A stretch of DNA of 64,000 nt from Aricia agestis (GCF_905147365.1 NC_056423.1:662501-726500); one strand, 5' to 3'. Counted from the stretch's first letter, positions 20,874 to 33,227 are shown. A program made the numbers and translations. Notes: generated from the sequence alone by a model not told the origin.

Positions 20874-21238
20874 GAGTCCGCGTGCCATCGCAGTGGTCAT
20901 ACAAACGTATTACCAAGATAATTTCCCATACGAGAATATTTACCATATTTGAGTTATTATTCAGCTTAAGATAGTAATTACCTCGGTTCCTGTACAAAGA
21001 TTCACTGCAAAATATTTACATACCAAAAATATGAACGATTACAATATTTACATACTAAATAATCGTTCATATTTTTTGGTACTTATGTAAATATTTTGCA
21101 GTGAATCTTTGTACAGGAACCTAGGTAATCACTATCTTCAGTTGAATATAATAACTCAAATATGGTAAATATTCTCGTATGGGAAATGATCTTGGTATTA
21201 CGTTTGTATGAGAATTGCGATGGCACTCGGACTCTTAA
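20870..21238. mobile_element. TTAA-flanked foldback element
   Basis: Two arms of about 170 bp are near-perfect inverses. The outermost bases are GAGTCCGCGTGCCATCGCAG against TTGCGATGGCACTCGGACTC. The innermost are AAAATATGAACGATT against AATCGTTCATATTTTT around a short loop near 21050. TTAA lies at both ends. Transcribed RNA would form a long hairpin. Confidence 0.8.
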
Positions 21239-21241
21239 ATT

Positions 21242-21749
21242 CAGACATAGGGAATGTTATTATTCAAATATTTTCGAATATTTTAAAATAATATTCACTT
21301 ATAATACCACAAGAGCTTCAAAATTATCGGATATTTCCCGATAGGTTCGTTGCAAACAAATGAAGGATTCAAGTTTTTCAGGTTAAAAAATCACTCGCGC
21401 TTCGCGCTCGTGATTTTTCCTGAAAAACTTGACGACTTTATTTGTTTGCAGGGAACCTTGAGGGAAATGCCAGATAATTTTGAAGCTCGTGTGGTATTCG
21501 GGGGATTATTTTTCCGTCCCAAATGTCGGCCAATATAATTGCACCATGAGACACAATTGAATTCAACCTGTCAGTTTGACGTGTTTGTCTTTTATATATA
21601 GCAACTACCAGAGAAAATTTTCAAAAAATTATCAGTATAATACCATGTAGGTTGTACCACGTGACGTCGAATGGTGCAATTCTATTGGTCGATATTTGGG
21701 TCGGAAAAATAATCAAGTATATTCGAATAATTATATTCCCCAGTCAGAC
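21242..21749. mobile_element. Outer foldback/TIR element interrupted by another foldback
   Basis: Left-arm pieces (CAGACATAGGGAATGTTATT; GGGATTATTTTTCCGTCCCA then ATGTCGGCCAATATAATTGC) match inversely the single right-arm stretch at 21660-21749. The split of the left arm is explained by the element at 21303-21498. Confidence 0.55.
21303..21498. mobile_element. Foldback element nested in the outer one
   Basis: AATACCACAAGAGCTTCAAA through CAAGTTTTTCAGG and AAAAATCACTCGCGC is followed by its inverse, centred on CGCGCTTCGCGC near 21405. The arms are about 95 bp. Confidence 0.7.
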
Positions 21750-21891
21750 ATAAATGATACGAAACATAATGAGACGATGCTTTAAATAAACAATTCTTAA
21801 TTGTACTTTTATTAAAGCAGACATAATTCAGCAAAGTAGCCAGGCTTTCATTGACATAGTTCAAAGTCAAACTTTTCAAAGTGCAATTGTA

Positions 21892-22211
21892 AATTTAAAC
21901 TTAAAGTTAATGTACCTACCTAGCGGAATAGAGCAACAATCTCGAGCTGTCAAACGAAACCGAAATTGGTTTCATCTGTGTGTAAAAATATGTGTACTTA
22001 CGTATACACTTACACAAGCATGATTGAACATGATTTCTATGAGATTTAATTGTCAACGTGCAGCACGTGCAGACTGGACGTCAAAAAAAGAGTGCTGCTG
22101 TCATGTATCACACGTCTCTTTTTACCACGCAGTGTTACCGATAGTGATATCTCTCTTGTCCAGGCCTTTGTTTCTCTATTCCGCTAGGTATATTAACTTT
22201 AAGTTTAAATT
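21892..22211. mobile_element. TIR element, about 320 bp
   Basis: AATTTAAACTTAAAGTTAAT and CCTAGCGGAATAGAG at the left recur inverted at the right (CTCTATTCCGCTAGG, ATTAACTTTAAGTTTAAATT). No ORF or clear duplication. Confidence 0.75.
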
Positions 22212-22318
22212 GCAGAGCCTTTTTTCAAAATCAGACCTGATTTGTCTCTCTTAAGTTAACCTAGAGCGCAGCGCCAAATCACTAAAGTGACGTGATTTGA
22301 TCAATTCAAATTCAAAAT

Positions 22319-22635
22319 ACGTGGGAGAGCCATGCTTCGGCACGAATGGGCCGGCTCGACCGGAGAAATACCACGTTCTCACAGAAAACCGGCGTGAAAC
22401 AGCGCTTGCGCTGTGTTTCGCCGAGTGAGTGAGTTTACCGGAGGCCCAATTCTCTTCCCTATCCTCCCCTTTTCCCTTCCCATCCCTACCCTCCCCTATT
22501 ATCCTATTCCCTCTTAAAAGGCCGGCAACGCACCTGCAGCTCTTCTGATGCTGCGAGTGTCCATGGGCGACGGAAGTTGCTTTCCATCAGGTGACCCGTT
22601 TGCACGTTTGCCCTCTTATTTCATAAAAAAAAAAA
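22319..22635 (+). mobile_element. SINE copy 1 (Metulj-like), full length
   Basis: The head ACGTGGGAGAGCCATGCTTC and GGCTCGACCGG (B-box-like) is followed by a CCCTTCC-rich middle. The roughly 125-bp tail runs from CTTAAAAGGCCGGCAACGC to CTTATTTCATAAAA. The tail equals the 3' end of the LINE at 55725-56402 apart from fixed differences. The family name is from memory. Confidence 0.85.
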
Positions 22636-22639
22636 CAAA

Positions 22640-23913
22640 AAAAAAATATATATTTATTTGCATGATTCAACAATTTCAAATTCCAACACTTCTTATTTCC
22701 AACAAGTTGTAAAAGTACACAGTAATGTATAGCAGATAGCTATTTTGCTATGCGAGCATTCAATTAAGCAACTCAGCTATACAAATCGACCTGTTCTTAC
22801 GAGTACAAAACTCTATCAACTACAGCGAAATGTGTTTATGATATCATAATTTTATTACGCACTAAATGATGAACCTAGTAGCTCACAAACCTAAATTACT
22901 TAAGTCCACTCGTGCTGTCGAAAGAACGGGCTCTTTCTACTCGTAAAATGTCTCCAGCGTAAGTGCCCCAATGGGTGCTATATAAAATCATCATGTAGAG
23001 TCTACGAAAATCAAGAAATAGAGCTTTGTAAACATTTATACAACAAAATGTCTATTGTTACTAGAACCCAAATTTTATGTTTAACACATTTGAAACATGA
23101 TTATAAATTAGTGATCTTACTATTTCTTGAAATTAACTTACTTTACTAAATATTATCACATACTATCTGAACCGTACCTATAACATCAGATATAAAAACC
23201 AAAAACATTTTACTCGTTATTAATAGAAAATAAACATTTCTTTTTTACGATATCGATACCTACACTCATATTTATTCCCAGAAAGTGTCTGCAATATATT
23301 TATACGAAACGTTTGTAAGTGCTCATCTTTTGTTGCGAAATCATCAACCATTTATACTAAACGTAAGACTTCGCTGGATCCTAGTTTGAGGAGTTACCCA
23401 ACTTGATAAATTATGACGACTGTCGACTACAGATGTGTAGGTACTACAGATGTGTTTATAAATTCTGCAACTAATCTTCTTGGCACTCGCAATTATTATT
23501 CATTTTGTCAATGCCTCAGAACGTACATTGGATTTATTGCTAAATGTTGCTTTTTAGCAACATCACTTATATTTGGCGTAAGAAAACTTAAGTCATGTTG
23601 CTAGATTCCTTGCGCAGATATCGCACAGGAACTGTTCAGTACAACAACACAATACAACCTAGCAAGAAGCAGGTATTTAAAAAAATAAAGCCGCACAGCT
23701 TTAGCATGTCCCTCGGGCTTCCTGAGATTATTTCATAGGTTTTTCGTGGTTAAATACCGCTACCGTCAACCCTGGTGACACAGAAGGTACTGTAGTCGGA
23801 ATGTGTGGTGGGCCAAAGTCTTTTAAAAAAGGGAAGTTCATAAAAACTCTTTGAACCCAGTAGTGCCGCGACACGGCGTTAGCTTTAAGCCTGTAAGGTT
23901 CTGTCAACCCCGA
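22640..23913. other. AT-rich DNA without recognised genes
   Basis: Only scattered short frames occur. Some moderately GC-rich sequence at 23700-23910 (for example GGTGACACAGAAGGTACTG) has no frame I can defend. Confidence 0.4.
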
Positions 23914-24041
23914 TGACGCCCGTAACTCCGTTGCGGCAAAATCCGTTTATCGCGCGGGAACCGTCCTTTTTACAAGATAAAAAGTATCCTTGTCCTTTCC
24001 CGGGACTCTAAGTATATCCATACCAAATTTCAGCAGTGTTA
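23914..24041 (-). mobile_element. Helitron fragment, inverted
   Basis: The minus strand carries ATTTGGTATGGATATACTTA, GAGTCCCGGGAAAGGACA, CCCGCGCGATAAACG and GGAGTTACGGGCGTCA, the distal half of the type seen at 2661-2869. The CTAG terminus is lost. Confidence 0.55.
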
Positions 24042-24044
24042 TAA

Positions 24045-25059
24045 CTTTATAATTTTTATTATTTAACTGTAGATACGTTATTGAAAACAGCCGTAAGTTT
24101 CTAGGTAAGTACTCAAATATTAGAAATAAACTCCAATACTTCCAAATCAGACTCTGATCAGCTGCTCGTATTCATCATGTTAATTTTAAAATTTTAACTG
24201 ACAATTTTATAATAAGCTAAAACCTAAAAGTTTATGTAATTTGCTTGAAGCAAAACGTCAAAATATAAAGTTATGAAATCGATAAACGGCACACATTGGC
24301 CAGTTAAGTTAACCTGCGCTTAAACGGAGTATATCTTACATTGCGATGTTCGGAAACGCACTTTCTTAGTTTATCGAACCAATATCGCTAACGAATAGAT
24401 AAACTGCCGTTAAAAGTTCCTCAGAAACCGGGCATAATTCAGCCACTCCACAGAATTCACATTTGTACAAGCTACTGTAATTTAACTAAGTTTCTATTAA
24501 ACACATTAACTTATAAGTAGGGAATTATATTGTAAAAGAAACACAAGGCCGAATATTTGTTCGTAATTTATTTATTTGACAACTATGAACTACTTTGCTA
24601 CATATCCACCAATAGGAGGGTGAATTTGTGTACGAATTCGGACATCTACCGGTCCATAGCATTTGTATGACTCGAGCGATCTTTACACGAAATATTTCGA
24701 GTGTGAAGTTTTGAGAATACACAAACTATTAGCAACAAATTATATCGTGCAGGAAACCGGTCTCAAACGCTTCAACTCCCAAGCGGCCACATGTGGTGTA
24801 CGAATTGGGACATCTATAACCGGTCCCACTGTTCGACTCGAGACACCGTTCGGCCCCAGGTGCGCGTGGTCTATAATGGTTGCATACTAAGGTATCAACT
24901 ACCTACCATAAAAAATATCATTTGACTATCTCGATGGCAGCCGCGGCCTGGCCGCTGCGGCTCGGCCGCCTATTATCGAAGCAACTTACTTCTCAGAAGT
25001 AATGTCAAATGTGTGCCTTACGCTCTGGAGTTAAGGTTGAATTTGTTATGTTCAATTTT
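24045..25059. other. No recognised gene; one MITE arm
   Basis: At 24920-24975 the sequence TCTCGATGGCAGCCGCGGCC with CTGGCCGCTGCGG resembles one arm of the MITE at 3450-3621. The two spaced motifs GTACGAATTCGGACATCTA (24633) and GTACGAATTGGGACATCTA (24798) form a diverged repeat pair. Confidence 0.35.
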
Positions 25060-25556
25060 GGTAACATTGGTGACCCTGTCGTGATAATGATAATGATGAT
25101 GATGAACATGATGAATGTAATTTGCATAGTAGCTTATGCTTTCAGTTCTTAAAACAGCACCGAAACCCCCAAACTTGTATCTATAAGGAATCCGGAGTTC
25201 TCTTAGTATCTTCGGAACCATAGTATACCTCGTTGCGAAATCTTGCGTTTTGGTAGCATATGCTTAGGATGCTTCTCATAAAACCAAAATCACCATATGT
25301 TTCCATATAAATTTCGAGGAGTTCTCTCGATTACTCATGGATCCCATCATCAGGTCACCACTTTTGTGAACATGATACCAAATTGAAGTGAAACCTAATA
25401 CAACAAAACAAAAATTTCGAAAATCGGTTCACAAACGGCGGAGTAATTGTTGAACATACAAAAAAAAATTAAAAAAAAAAAAAACTCCACAGCCTGACCT
25501 CAAATATAACCAAAAAAATATAACCTCCTCCTTTTTGGAAGTCGGTTAAAAAGAGA
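25060..25556 (+). repeat. Interspersed repeat ending in GGAAGTCGGTTAAAAA
   Basis: This shares its whole length with an inverted copy at 32217-32655 and part with 52385-52606. Landmarks are TTAAAACAGCACCGAAACCC, GGTCACCACTTTTGTGAACA, ATCGGTTCACAAACGGCGG and the end CCTCCTCCTTTTTGGAAGTC. Ends alone occur near 19045 and 42695. The class is unknown. Its antisense strand has a small open frame (25018-25221) also open in the other copy. Confidence 0.6.
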
Positions 25557-25559
25557 AAC

Positions 25560-27183
25560 CCTATGGGCTGTCAACGCGATGTATATCGGGCGTGAATCAG
25601 GCCGGGTTGCTGGTTTGATTGACGAGGTTGATTGATGGTTGCACAACCAGGTACAAGATCATTGGGTTATTATATGGTGTAACAAATCTAAGTGATAATA
25701 CTGTAGGTTGAGTTACATGTGTTGTGTATACAGAGTTCACTGTGAAAGTAGCAGGGGTGATGGAGCAAATTTTACGATTTGTTTGAGTAAGCGCCTCAGC
25801 GTCATGAATGAGTCCATAGAGAAGTTAAGAAAAGAGTTACACGTTTGGACCTAGCATATAAAGGTGGCTTTCCGATCACCGCGGCAGGCGACTGCGTCAG
25901 ACAATGATTCAAATAACAAGGCTATAATATAGATTATAGGTTTTATTTTCTACCGTCTACCGACAATGGCCCACCGACCGAAACAGTGAACTTAAAATAT
26001 ATTTTCATACAAATCATGACTCACAAAATTACGTTCGTGTGAATCGAACAGGACTTTTGTATGAAACTGAATGCAGCAGAATTTCTGCCAGCCGAAATTC
26101 TGCGACTCACAACTCACAAATTACGCTCGTTTGGCTTCACCCTTAAGGTTGAATGTGAGGCGTCCGATACCCAAAATTCTTAAGTCCGTTAAAAACATAC
26201 GCAGTACGTTTGATTGTTAATAATACATCTGCAAATGCAAAACAAACACGAGCTCAGACGGTGTAGCGTCGACAGACGTTTTAGCCAAGTTTTAGCGATA
26301 ATAAAGACATCCAGCAAATGACCGACTGATAAAGTTCGGTAGCCGGAACGTTGTTTATTGGCCCAAACATTACTTTGAAAGTACGAATTCGAAAGAAAAA
26401 AGCAAAGGTGATTTTGTTTAACAAACTAAGCGCTTGGTCAAATGACATTCGCTGGTTTCGATAAAAATGTCAAAAATGTATGGTATCTGACATAACGCAT
26501 CGCTGTGTCATGGCGCTTGTGATGCTTTTTGTTAAAAAACCCGTATATTTTTGATTTCTTGTTCCTGTCATGCGGATCATCGCCTGATTTATCATTTCAT
26601 ACAAGGTATGAAATGATAAATCGGGAAAACACCCGCATGCGGACCAGATCTGTGAGCTGGCCATATTACGTATGACAGGAAAAGCGCAATTTTACTTTGA
26701 TCTAATTGTAAACTTTACAAGTTGACTAAATTAACGTGATTTTAATTACTGCATGCATGATGACTATTTTTTTTTCTTATCGGTAATTGAAAAACACTTA
26801 AAAAATAGAAAGATTGTTGAAAGAATTACTCTGATAGCTTAAAAATTCACCAAGATATGACAATTTAAATATCTCATAAAAAAGACCTGCCCGAAATGCT
26901 CCATACAAAGTGCTACGAAAGTATGACGTCAGTCTTTCGTAGTTTGTACGCATCGGGAGACAACTTTGTTCGACAGGTATATTAAATATTGCGTTTATGA
27001 ATGTGGTTTCATAACAAAAGTTGCTTTTAATTGCATAAGTTATCAAATTGTATACAAATATTAAGAAATGTAATTGAAAAAAAATCGACTTGAATATCCA
27101 ACTTTGAAGGCGCATAACAAAAAAAATACAAATGCTATCAAGCTGAAATTTTGGGAACACTTATTTTTTACCGTGGTTTCTTT
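25560..27183. other. Repeat-derived AT-rich DNA
   Basis: It contains a fragment of the 40506-40772 foldback (about 25672-25760, with GAGTTCACTGTGAAAGTAGC) and a perfect 17-bp-arm palindrome at 26586-26622 (GATTTATCATTTCATAC, loop AAG). No gene is seen. Confidence 0.45.
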
Positions 27184-27239
27184 ATTTTATTAACAAAATT
27201 TGCTAATCTTCAAATATTAGCAAATTTTGTTAATAAAAT
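27184..27239. repeat. Perfect 24-bp hairpin
   Basis: ATTTTATTAACAAAATTTGC continuing to TAAT is exactly inverted after the loop CTTCAAAT (27208-27215). A second small palindrome, TGACAAGGTCAACCTTGTCA, follows directly. Confidence 0.75.
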
Positions 27240-27259
27240 GACAAGGTCAACCTTGTCAT

Positions 27260-29095
27260 CATCCCTATTGTATGTACCCCTCACGAGGGTTTATTATTAC
27301 TGAGGGTATTTACCCCTCAGGAGCAATACCTCGGTAGTGGGAATCGCAGACACTTTTCAATTTTATGCGGCAGCCGGCTGCCACTTGGGGATTGATGGGT
27401 TAAGCATTAATAAAAAAATCTGCTAAATCTCACAGCTGTCTATATTATGCTCACTATACTTTTTTGGTACGAAGACAAAACTCGTGGCTATGTGGTGAAA
27501 GCATCTCTTTACTACCAATCTATCACCACTGCCCGGTACTGGTGATGATGATTGCAAATGTCACGGAACCAACGAAGCATATCGCCATTCGGATACCGTT
27601 TTTGGACCACTCGATGAAATATTATATTACTTTCGGCTACTGAATTTTTAAAAGGTTAAGTACATCCAAAGAGTTAAAAAGGTAGACACTAAACAGGAAT
27701 AATTGAGGCAAAATATTTTTTTTAAAGAATCATTATTTACGCTTGAAAAATTGGCTTTGCGGTTATTAGTAAATTAGAACATTAATTACATCAGAATTTC
27801 AGTTCTCAAACTCCATTTACCGCTCGGGGACCTACAAATTACAATATCTCGAGAGAAAACCTATCCTAGAATGTCCTTTCAGGAGCTCTAAATATCTACT
27901 AATCTTATACCTATTACAATCGCTTTAGCGGTTTAAGGCGCTGTGGTTGTTGCAACTACGTAAAATGGGATTTTTAAAACACGTTTTTAGTAAAGGAAAT
28001 GTCATTATTTAAGTATAAAATAAGTACCGTTTTAAAATTGAGAAAATTTCCTATACGCAAAGGTATATCAGTACACAATTTGAAAAATTCTGCTCGAATT
28101 AGAAAAAAATCTTAGAGATGACTGTTATAACGCTGTTTTTCATAATTAAATCATTTTATGGCTAAATTACACACTTTCTAGAAAAAACAAAAAATGTAGT
28201 ACCTATATGTGTCGTAAGTCGTAACCTAACCTAAACGATTTGATATATTTGATTTGTGTAATACTAAAAACAAAAGGTTTTTACTCCTATTTTCTATTTT
28301 CAAGGAACGCGGCGAGCGCGTAACAGCCACTGTACAAGGCGCACTGATATGAATGTTATTTTAATGTCCTTAACGTCGATATTCGTACTGACAGACATCG
28401 ACCTGCTAATTTTAGGGACTACTGGGCCTTAAGAGTGAAGAAGAAATTACTAACTGTCTGTTTGTCTGTCTGTTGCCTATCCACTATTTCCTTTTGTCTG
28501 TTCACTATTTTTTTCGATAATTAAAATTGAATTATATTAAGTGTAGAAATATATATTTAGTCAGCCTTTGTTCATCGTTATTTTAGCCGTATCTGACACA
28601 TTACAATATCTGTGTAAGTCAATATAGCGGCACTTAGCTCATCACGTCAGATCATACGCCGCGCGCCGGCGGCTCCCGAATTTACTGTCAAGCCGACGCG
28701 AAACTCAAAGCTGATCACGCGGTTCGCTTCATTCAATTCGCTATATTTTACTTTTTTTTTCAGGCGAAACTGTCGTTTAATGCGACGAAGATGTAAAAAG
28801 AGTGTATGTCAATAATGTTTTCATAATATATTTACTGTTAAACAGAATTAGATTTTATTTTACTTACATGAAAAACTTAGAACTGATATCTGAGTAAAAT
28901 TAGAAAACAGAGTAGATAGTAAAAATGAGCCGATTAAAATTTTTCACTAGAAGTAAATAATGGAAACATTTTCCTGAAAAAATTTACGGTTTCCGATCAA
29001 CAAAGAAGTCGCTAGCAACGTCTAGTTGTGTTTAAAATAAAAATAAAAAAGTTTTAGCGGAACCCCGAGAGCTATACCACGAAACCTAATGTTGG
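27260..29095. other. AT-rich DNA with a GC-richer patch
   Basis: Most is featureless. The patch 28640-28800 (ATACGCCGCGCGCCGGCGGC and following) ends in a strong acceptor-like T-run plus CAG at about 28764, then a short stretch before ATG-TAA. It could be a promoter/5' UTR region. I cannot support a gene. Confidence 0.3.
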
Positions 29096-29352
29096 TTTTT
29101 TTTATAAAATAAGGGGGCAAACGGGTCACCTGATGTAAAGCAATTTCCGTCGCCCATGGACACTCGCAACATCAGAAAAGCTGCAGGTGCGTTGCCGGCC
29201 TTTTAAAGGGTAATAGGGTAGGGGAGAGTAGGGAAGGGAATAGGGTAGGGGATTATGCCTACGGTAAACTCACTCACTTAGCGAAACACAGCGCAAGCGC
29301 TGTTTCACGCCGGTATTCTGTGAGCCCGTGGTGTTTCTCCGGACGAGCCCGC
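29096..29352 (-). mobile_element. SINE copy 2, head truncated
   Basis: The inverted tail starts at the T-run and runs through GGGGGCAAACGGGTCACCTG. The last recognisable head bases are at about 29350 (TTTCTCCGGACGAGCCC). Confidence 0.8.
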
Positions 29353-29662
29353 ATAAACGTTTCTTATAAACAAGCAACCCGCCCCGGCTTGGCATGGGTA
29401 TAAGTTATAACTATTAAACAAACATTCCAAAAGTTTTTGAGGACATGAAGTTACTTGAAACTTATACGTTGATGAAAATGTTGCTTAAGTAACCTTTTTT
29501 AATTTGCACCAAATTGACAAATGTGGATTAAGTTGAAATCGTGATGTGCGATCGACGCTTTAATGATGTCGTAATTGACGTATTGCAGGCGCCGAATTGT
29601 GAACTGATATACACATTAACTTGATGCACGTAAGTGCTTAAATATACAGAGTGTAACTTTAT

Positions 29663-29966
29663 ACGTGGGAGAGCCATGCTTCGGCACGAATGGGCCGGCT
29701 CGACCGGAGAAATACCACGTTCTCACAAAAAACCGGCGTGAAACAGCGCAAGCGCTGTTGAGTGAGTTTACCGGAGGCCCAATCCCCTATTCCCTACCCT
29801 ACCCTATTCCCTTCCCTTCCCATCCCTACCCTTCCCTATTCCCTCTTAAAAGGCCGGCAACGCACCTGCAGCTCTTCTGATGCTGCGAGTGTCCATGGGC
29901 GACGGAAGTTGCTTTCCATCAGGTGATCCGTTTGCTCGTTGCCCCCTCATCTCATAAAAAAAAAAA
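29663..29966 (+). mobile_element. SINE copy 3
   Basis: Full head and tail are present. A short deletion removes GTTTCGCCGAGT after AGCGCTGTT. The A-tail ends near 29966. Confidence 0.85.
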
Positions 29967-30031
29967 AAGTAATAATACTTTATTTATATTCATATTTCTT
30001 TATTTGCTTCAAAAGTGGTACATTTTAGAGC

Positions 30032-30376
30032 TGGGGTCACCAATTAGTTTCGCTGGGGGTCCGTTTTAAGACATGAAGCGACCTTCGCGGTCCACACATT
30101 TTATATAAAAAAATTTATTAAACAAAGGTAAGTTAATTACGAAAATTACAAAGGTATTTTAAGGTATCAATGAGAAAAGTAACCATTTTTTTTGTAGCTA
30201 ATTATCTCTCTGAGCTCTGAAGTTTGGAGTGAAATATTGGTGCTAGCTATAGATATTGAAATTAAATCCTGGAGATGTTCAAGTCCTAAGATGAACAAAG
30301 ATCATCTTCGAACATGCTTGGTCCGCACACAACAGGTCGGCGGTCCGGATGCGAACCGCGGTCCGCCATTGTTTTG
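30032..30376 (+). mobile_element. hAT-like element, family CAGGGGTCACCAA, copy 1
   Basis: It starts CTGGGGTCACCAATTAGTTT and shares GACCTTCGCGGTCCACACAT, GAACATGCTTGGTCC and GCGGTCCGCCAT with copies at 34571-34918 and 36767-37655. The right terminus has decayed. No ORF. Confidence 0.65.
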
Positions 30377-30639
30377 AGTTTAGGATGTATGTGTCACTTA
30401 TGTAGAGTTCACTGTAAATGTAGGAGCGCTGAAGGAGTTACTCTAGACTTCTGTGTTTCATTGAGAAATGCCCCAACTTGATGAATAGGGATTACGCAGA
30501 TGGCGCTACAAGCTAATACTAAATACAGTAAATAATCCGACCAAAATCCGACATGCTGCACAAGTCATGATATCATAATCTTCATCCTATCAAGCCCCAT
30601 AAGGATACCGGTGAACGCGACAACAATAGAATAATAATG

Positions 30640-30928
30640 ACGTGGGAGAGCCATGCTTCGGCACGAATGGGCCGGCTCGACCGGAGAAATACCACGTTCT
30701 CACAGAAAACCGGCGTGAAACAGCGCCTGCGCTGTGTTTCGCCGAGTGAGTGAGATTACCGGAGGCCCAATCCCCTGCCCTATCCTCCCCTATTACCCTA
30801 TTCCCTCTTAAAAGGCCGGCAACGCACCTGCAGCTCTTCCGATGCTGCGAGTGTCCATGGGCGACGGAAGTTGCTTTCCATCAGGTGACCCGTTTGCTCG
30901 TTTACCCCCTGATTTCATAAAAAAAAAT
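30640..30928 (+). mobile_element. SINE copy 4
   Basis: Full head. The CCCTTCC-rich middle is shortened; the tail and A-run are complete. Confidence 0.85.
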
Positions 30929-31498
30929 AGATTTCCAAGAATCCGCGATCGAAGGATTAACACGTTGTCAAACATCTTACAATTTTTTTTGTTTACTGTC
31001 TGAGCTGGTGCCGCCTCCACCGTGAAAGCTTAGCAGTAAGATATCCTATTGGCTACTTTGACACTGTACTTCGACAAAAGGAACATAAACACATCCTAAA
31101 CTATTATCATTTATCACTTATCTTATCACTTAGTTACTTATCAGTTGACACTTACTTATCACTAAGCTTTTTACTTATCACTTAGTTTTTTCACACCCTG
31201 TATAATAAGTATGGTTAGTGATTTTCAGAGGCAACTGTCAAAAGTTAATTGCAGTCAATTCAGAGTAATGAGTAGCATTGGTCTTGGTTTCTGTGTGTGT
31301 GCGAATGCGAAAGTTGGTCTGTCTGTCGGAAAACAGATGCTTAAGATGCAGCTACAAATAACATTTGACGTTTCAGTCCCAGGAAAGGACATGAAGATAA
31401 ACTTATAATCAGGAACTATAAACGAAATCTAATACAATATATTACATGAAATTTTTGACAAAAAAGTGATCTAAAACATTAATAGCTTAATACGTTTT

Positions 31499-31692
31499 CT
31501 CTGGAATGAACTGTCACCAGCAGTATTTCCGGACCGATACGACCTGCAAACCTTCAAGAAAAGAGCGTATACCCTCTTAAAAGGCCGGCAACGCACCTGC
31601 AGCTCTTCTGATGTTGCGAGTGTCCATGGGCGACGGTAGTTGCTTACCATCATGTGACCCGTTTGCTCGTTTGCCCCCTTATTTAATAAAAA
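31499..31692 (+). mobile_element. 5'-truncated LINE end, same family as 55725-56402
   Basis: It begins TCTCTGGAATGAACTGTC and continues GACCTGCAAACCTTCAAGAA, the codons for the ORF2 end, then the shared tail and A-run. It has the LINE states GATGTTGCGAG, GGTAGTTGCTTACC and TTTAATAAA. Confidence 0.8.
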
Positions 31693-31877
31693 AAAAAGTA
31701 TGTTAGAAACAGGTAGAGTTGTATGAACATAAGACCCCCCGTGGTCACTCAATATGTTAATACCATAAGTAGATTAGTTGTGTACGAGCTGACACTTTCA
31801 CATGTTAATGTCATAACTGTATTGATTGAGAATTAATAACTAATAATAGTTACATGTAACTTATCTTAATATATATA

Positions 31878-32050
31878 TTTCTTGTGTGCGTGTGTATGTG
31901 ACTGAACTCCTCCTAAACGTCTGGACCAATTTTGATGAAATTTTTTGTGTGTGTTCGTGGAGATTCGAGAATGGTTTAGATTTACAGTTTGGTCTACTGG
32001 AAAATGTTTTTTCAATTAATTTCTTATTTATAAGGAGTTGTTGATTTTGG
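31878..32050 (+). repeat. Possible Helitron-type repeat
   Basis: TATATATATTTCTTGTGTGC, CTCCTAAACGTCTGGACC and GTGTTCGTGGAGATTCGAG resemble a common lepidopteran Helitron-like repeat. Ends are not resolved. Confidence 0.35.
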
Positions 32051-32216
32051 AATGTTTTACATTAGATCCGGCGGACGGCGCTATCATCGCATTCAATATT
32101 ATTCTATTTCAATTTTAGTTTGTCCTGACAGATGGTGCTACGATTAATTTGAAAAAAATTTTGTTATTCAATTCATGTGCTGATTAAAATATTAAATAAA
32201 TAACACATAGGCTACA

Positions 32217-32655
32217 ATTTTAACCGACTTTCAAAATGGGGGAGGTGTTATGTTCGTTTTCTTATATTCAACGATTACTCCGCCGTTTGTTAACCGATTT
32301 TCAAAATTTTTCTTTTGGTATATAGGGTATCATCCCAATTTGGTATTATATTCAGAAAAGTGGTGATCTGATGAAGGATCCATAAGTAATCGAGGGAACT
32401 CCTCAAAACTTATAGGGAAACATATGGTGACTTCGGTTTCGTGAGAAGTATTCTAAGCATATGCTACCAACAAGTAAGATTTTGCACCGAGATATACCTG
32501 GTATACCGTGGTTCGGAAGGTGCTGAGAGAATTCCTGATTCTTTATAGATACAAGTTTGGGAGTTTCGGCGTTGTTTTAAGAACAGAAAGCATATGCTAC
32601 TATGCAAATTACATTCATCATCATCATCATCATCATCATCACTACCATATTATAC
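32217..32655 (-). repeat. Inverted copy of the GGAAGTCGGTTAAAAA repeat
   Basis: It runs from AACCGACTTTCAAAATGGG to a (CAT)n microsatellite at about 32620-32642 and is colinear with 25060-25556 inverted. It contains an open frame (32508-32705) homologous to one in that copy. Confidence 0.6.
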
Positions 32656-32711
32656 CATTTCATAGTCTTTTAGATCGAGACTCGAGTTTGTCAAGCGATA
32701 ATTAAAAAAAA

Positions 32712-33003
32712 TCTATATCTACCTAATATTATAAACCTGAAGAGTATGTTTGCTTGAACGCGTCAATCTCAGAAACTACAGGTCCGATTTATAAACTTAT
32801 CTCAGTGTTAGATAGATCATTTATCGAGTAAGACTCATCATTTATCGAGAAGGTTATATTATATTATTACTCTAAGACTAATACGACAGAAGAAACTCAG
32901 GAAAATGTGGGAAAAACGGGGGAAATATTTTTTATGGGAAAATGTACCTACGGATTCTGTAAAATTTCTAATTTACGCGGGCGAAGCCGCGCGGGACATC
33001 TAG
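32712..33003 (+). mobile_element. Helitron-like element with intact ends
   Basis: It starts TCTATATCTACCTAATATTA after an A. The terminal hairpin GCGGGCGAAGCCGCGC is followed by GGGACATCTAG and T. Confidence 0.7.
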
Positions 33004-33227
33004 TTATCTATAAATCTCTATCTAGCCATTCTAATCTACTATTACACTCCGATTTTGAGGAGGTAATGCTGCGTGTATTTTGCATTTAAATTGTATTTTC
33101 ATAAAATTTCAAAGAACGTTGATATTTGGACGGCAAACTTTTTGAGTGATTAATAAATTGAAGGCGAGAAAAATGCTTAAATATTATTTGGAATTTAACA
33201 CATTTTTGATTGTTTGAGATTAACATA

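Noticed and set aside
28640..28800. Possible promoter and first exon
   Set aside because: There is a GC-rich patch and an acceptor-like site, but no start codon with a usable frame (ATG is followed at once by TAA) and no donor. Kept only as a remark.
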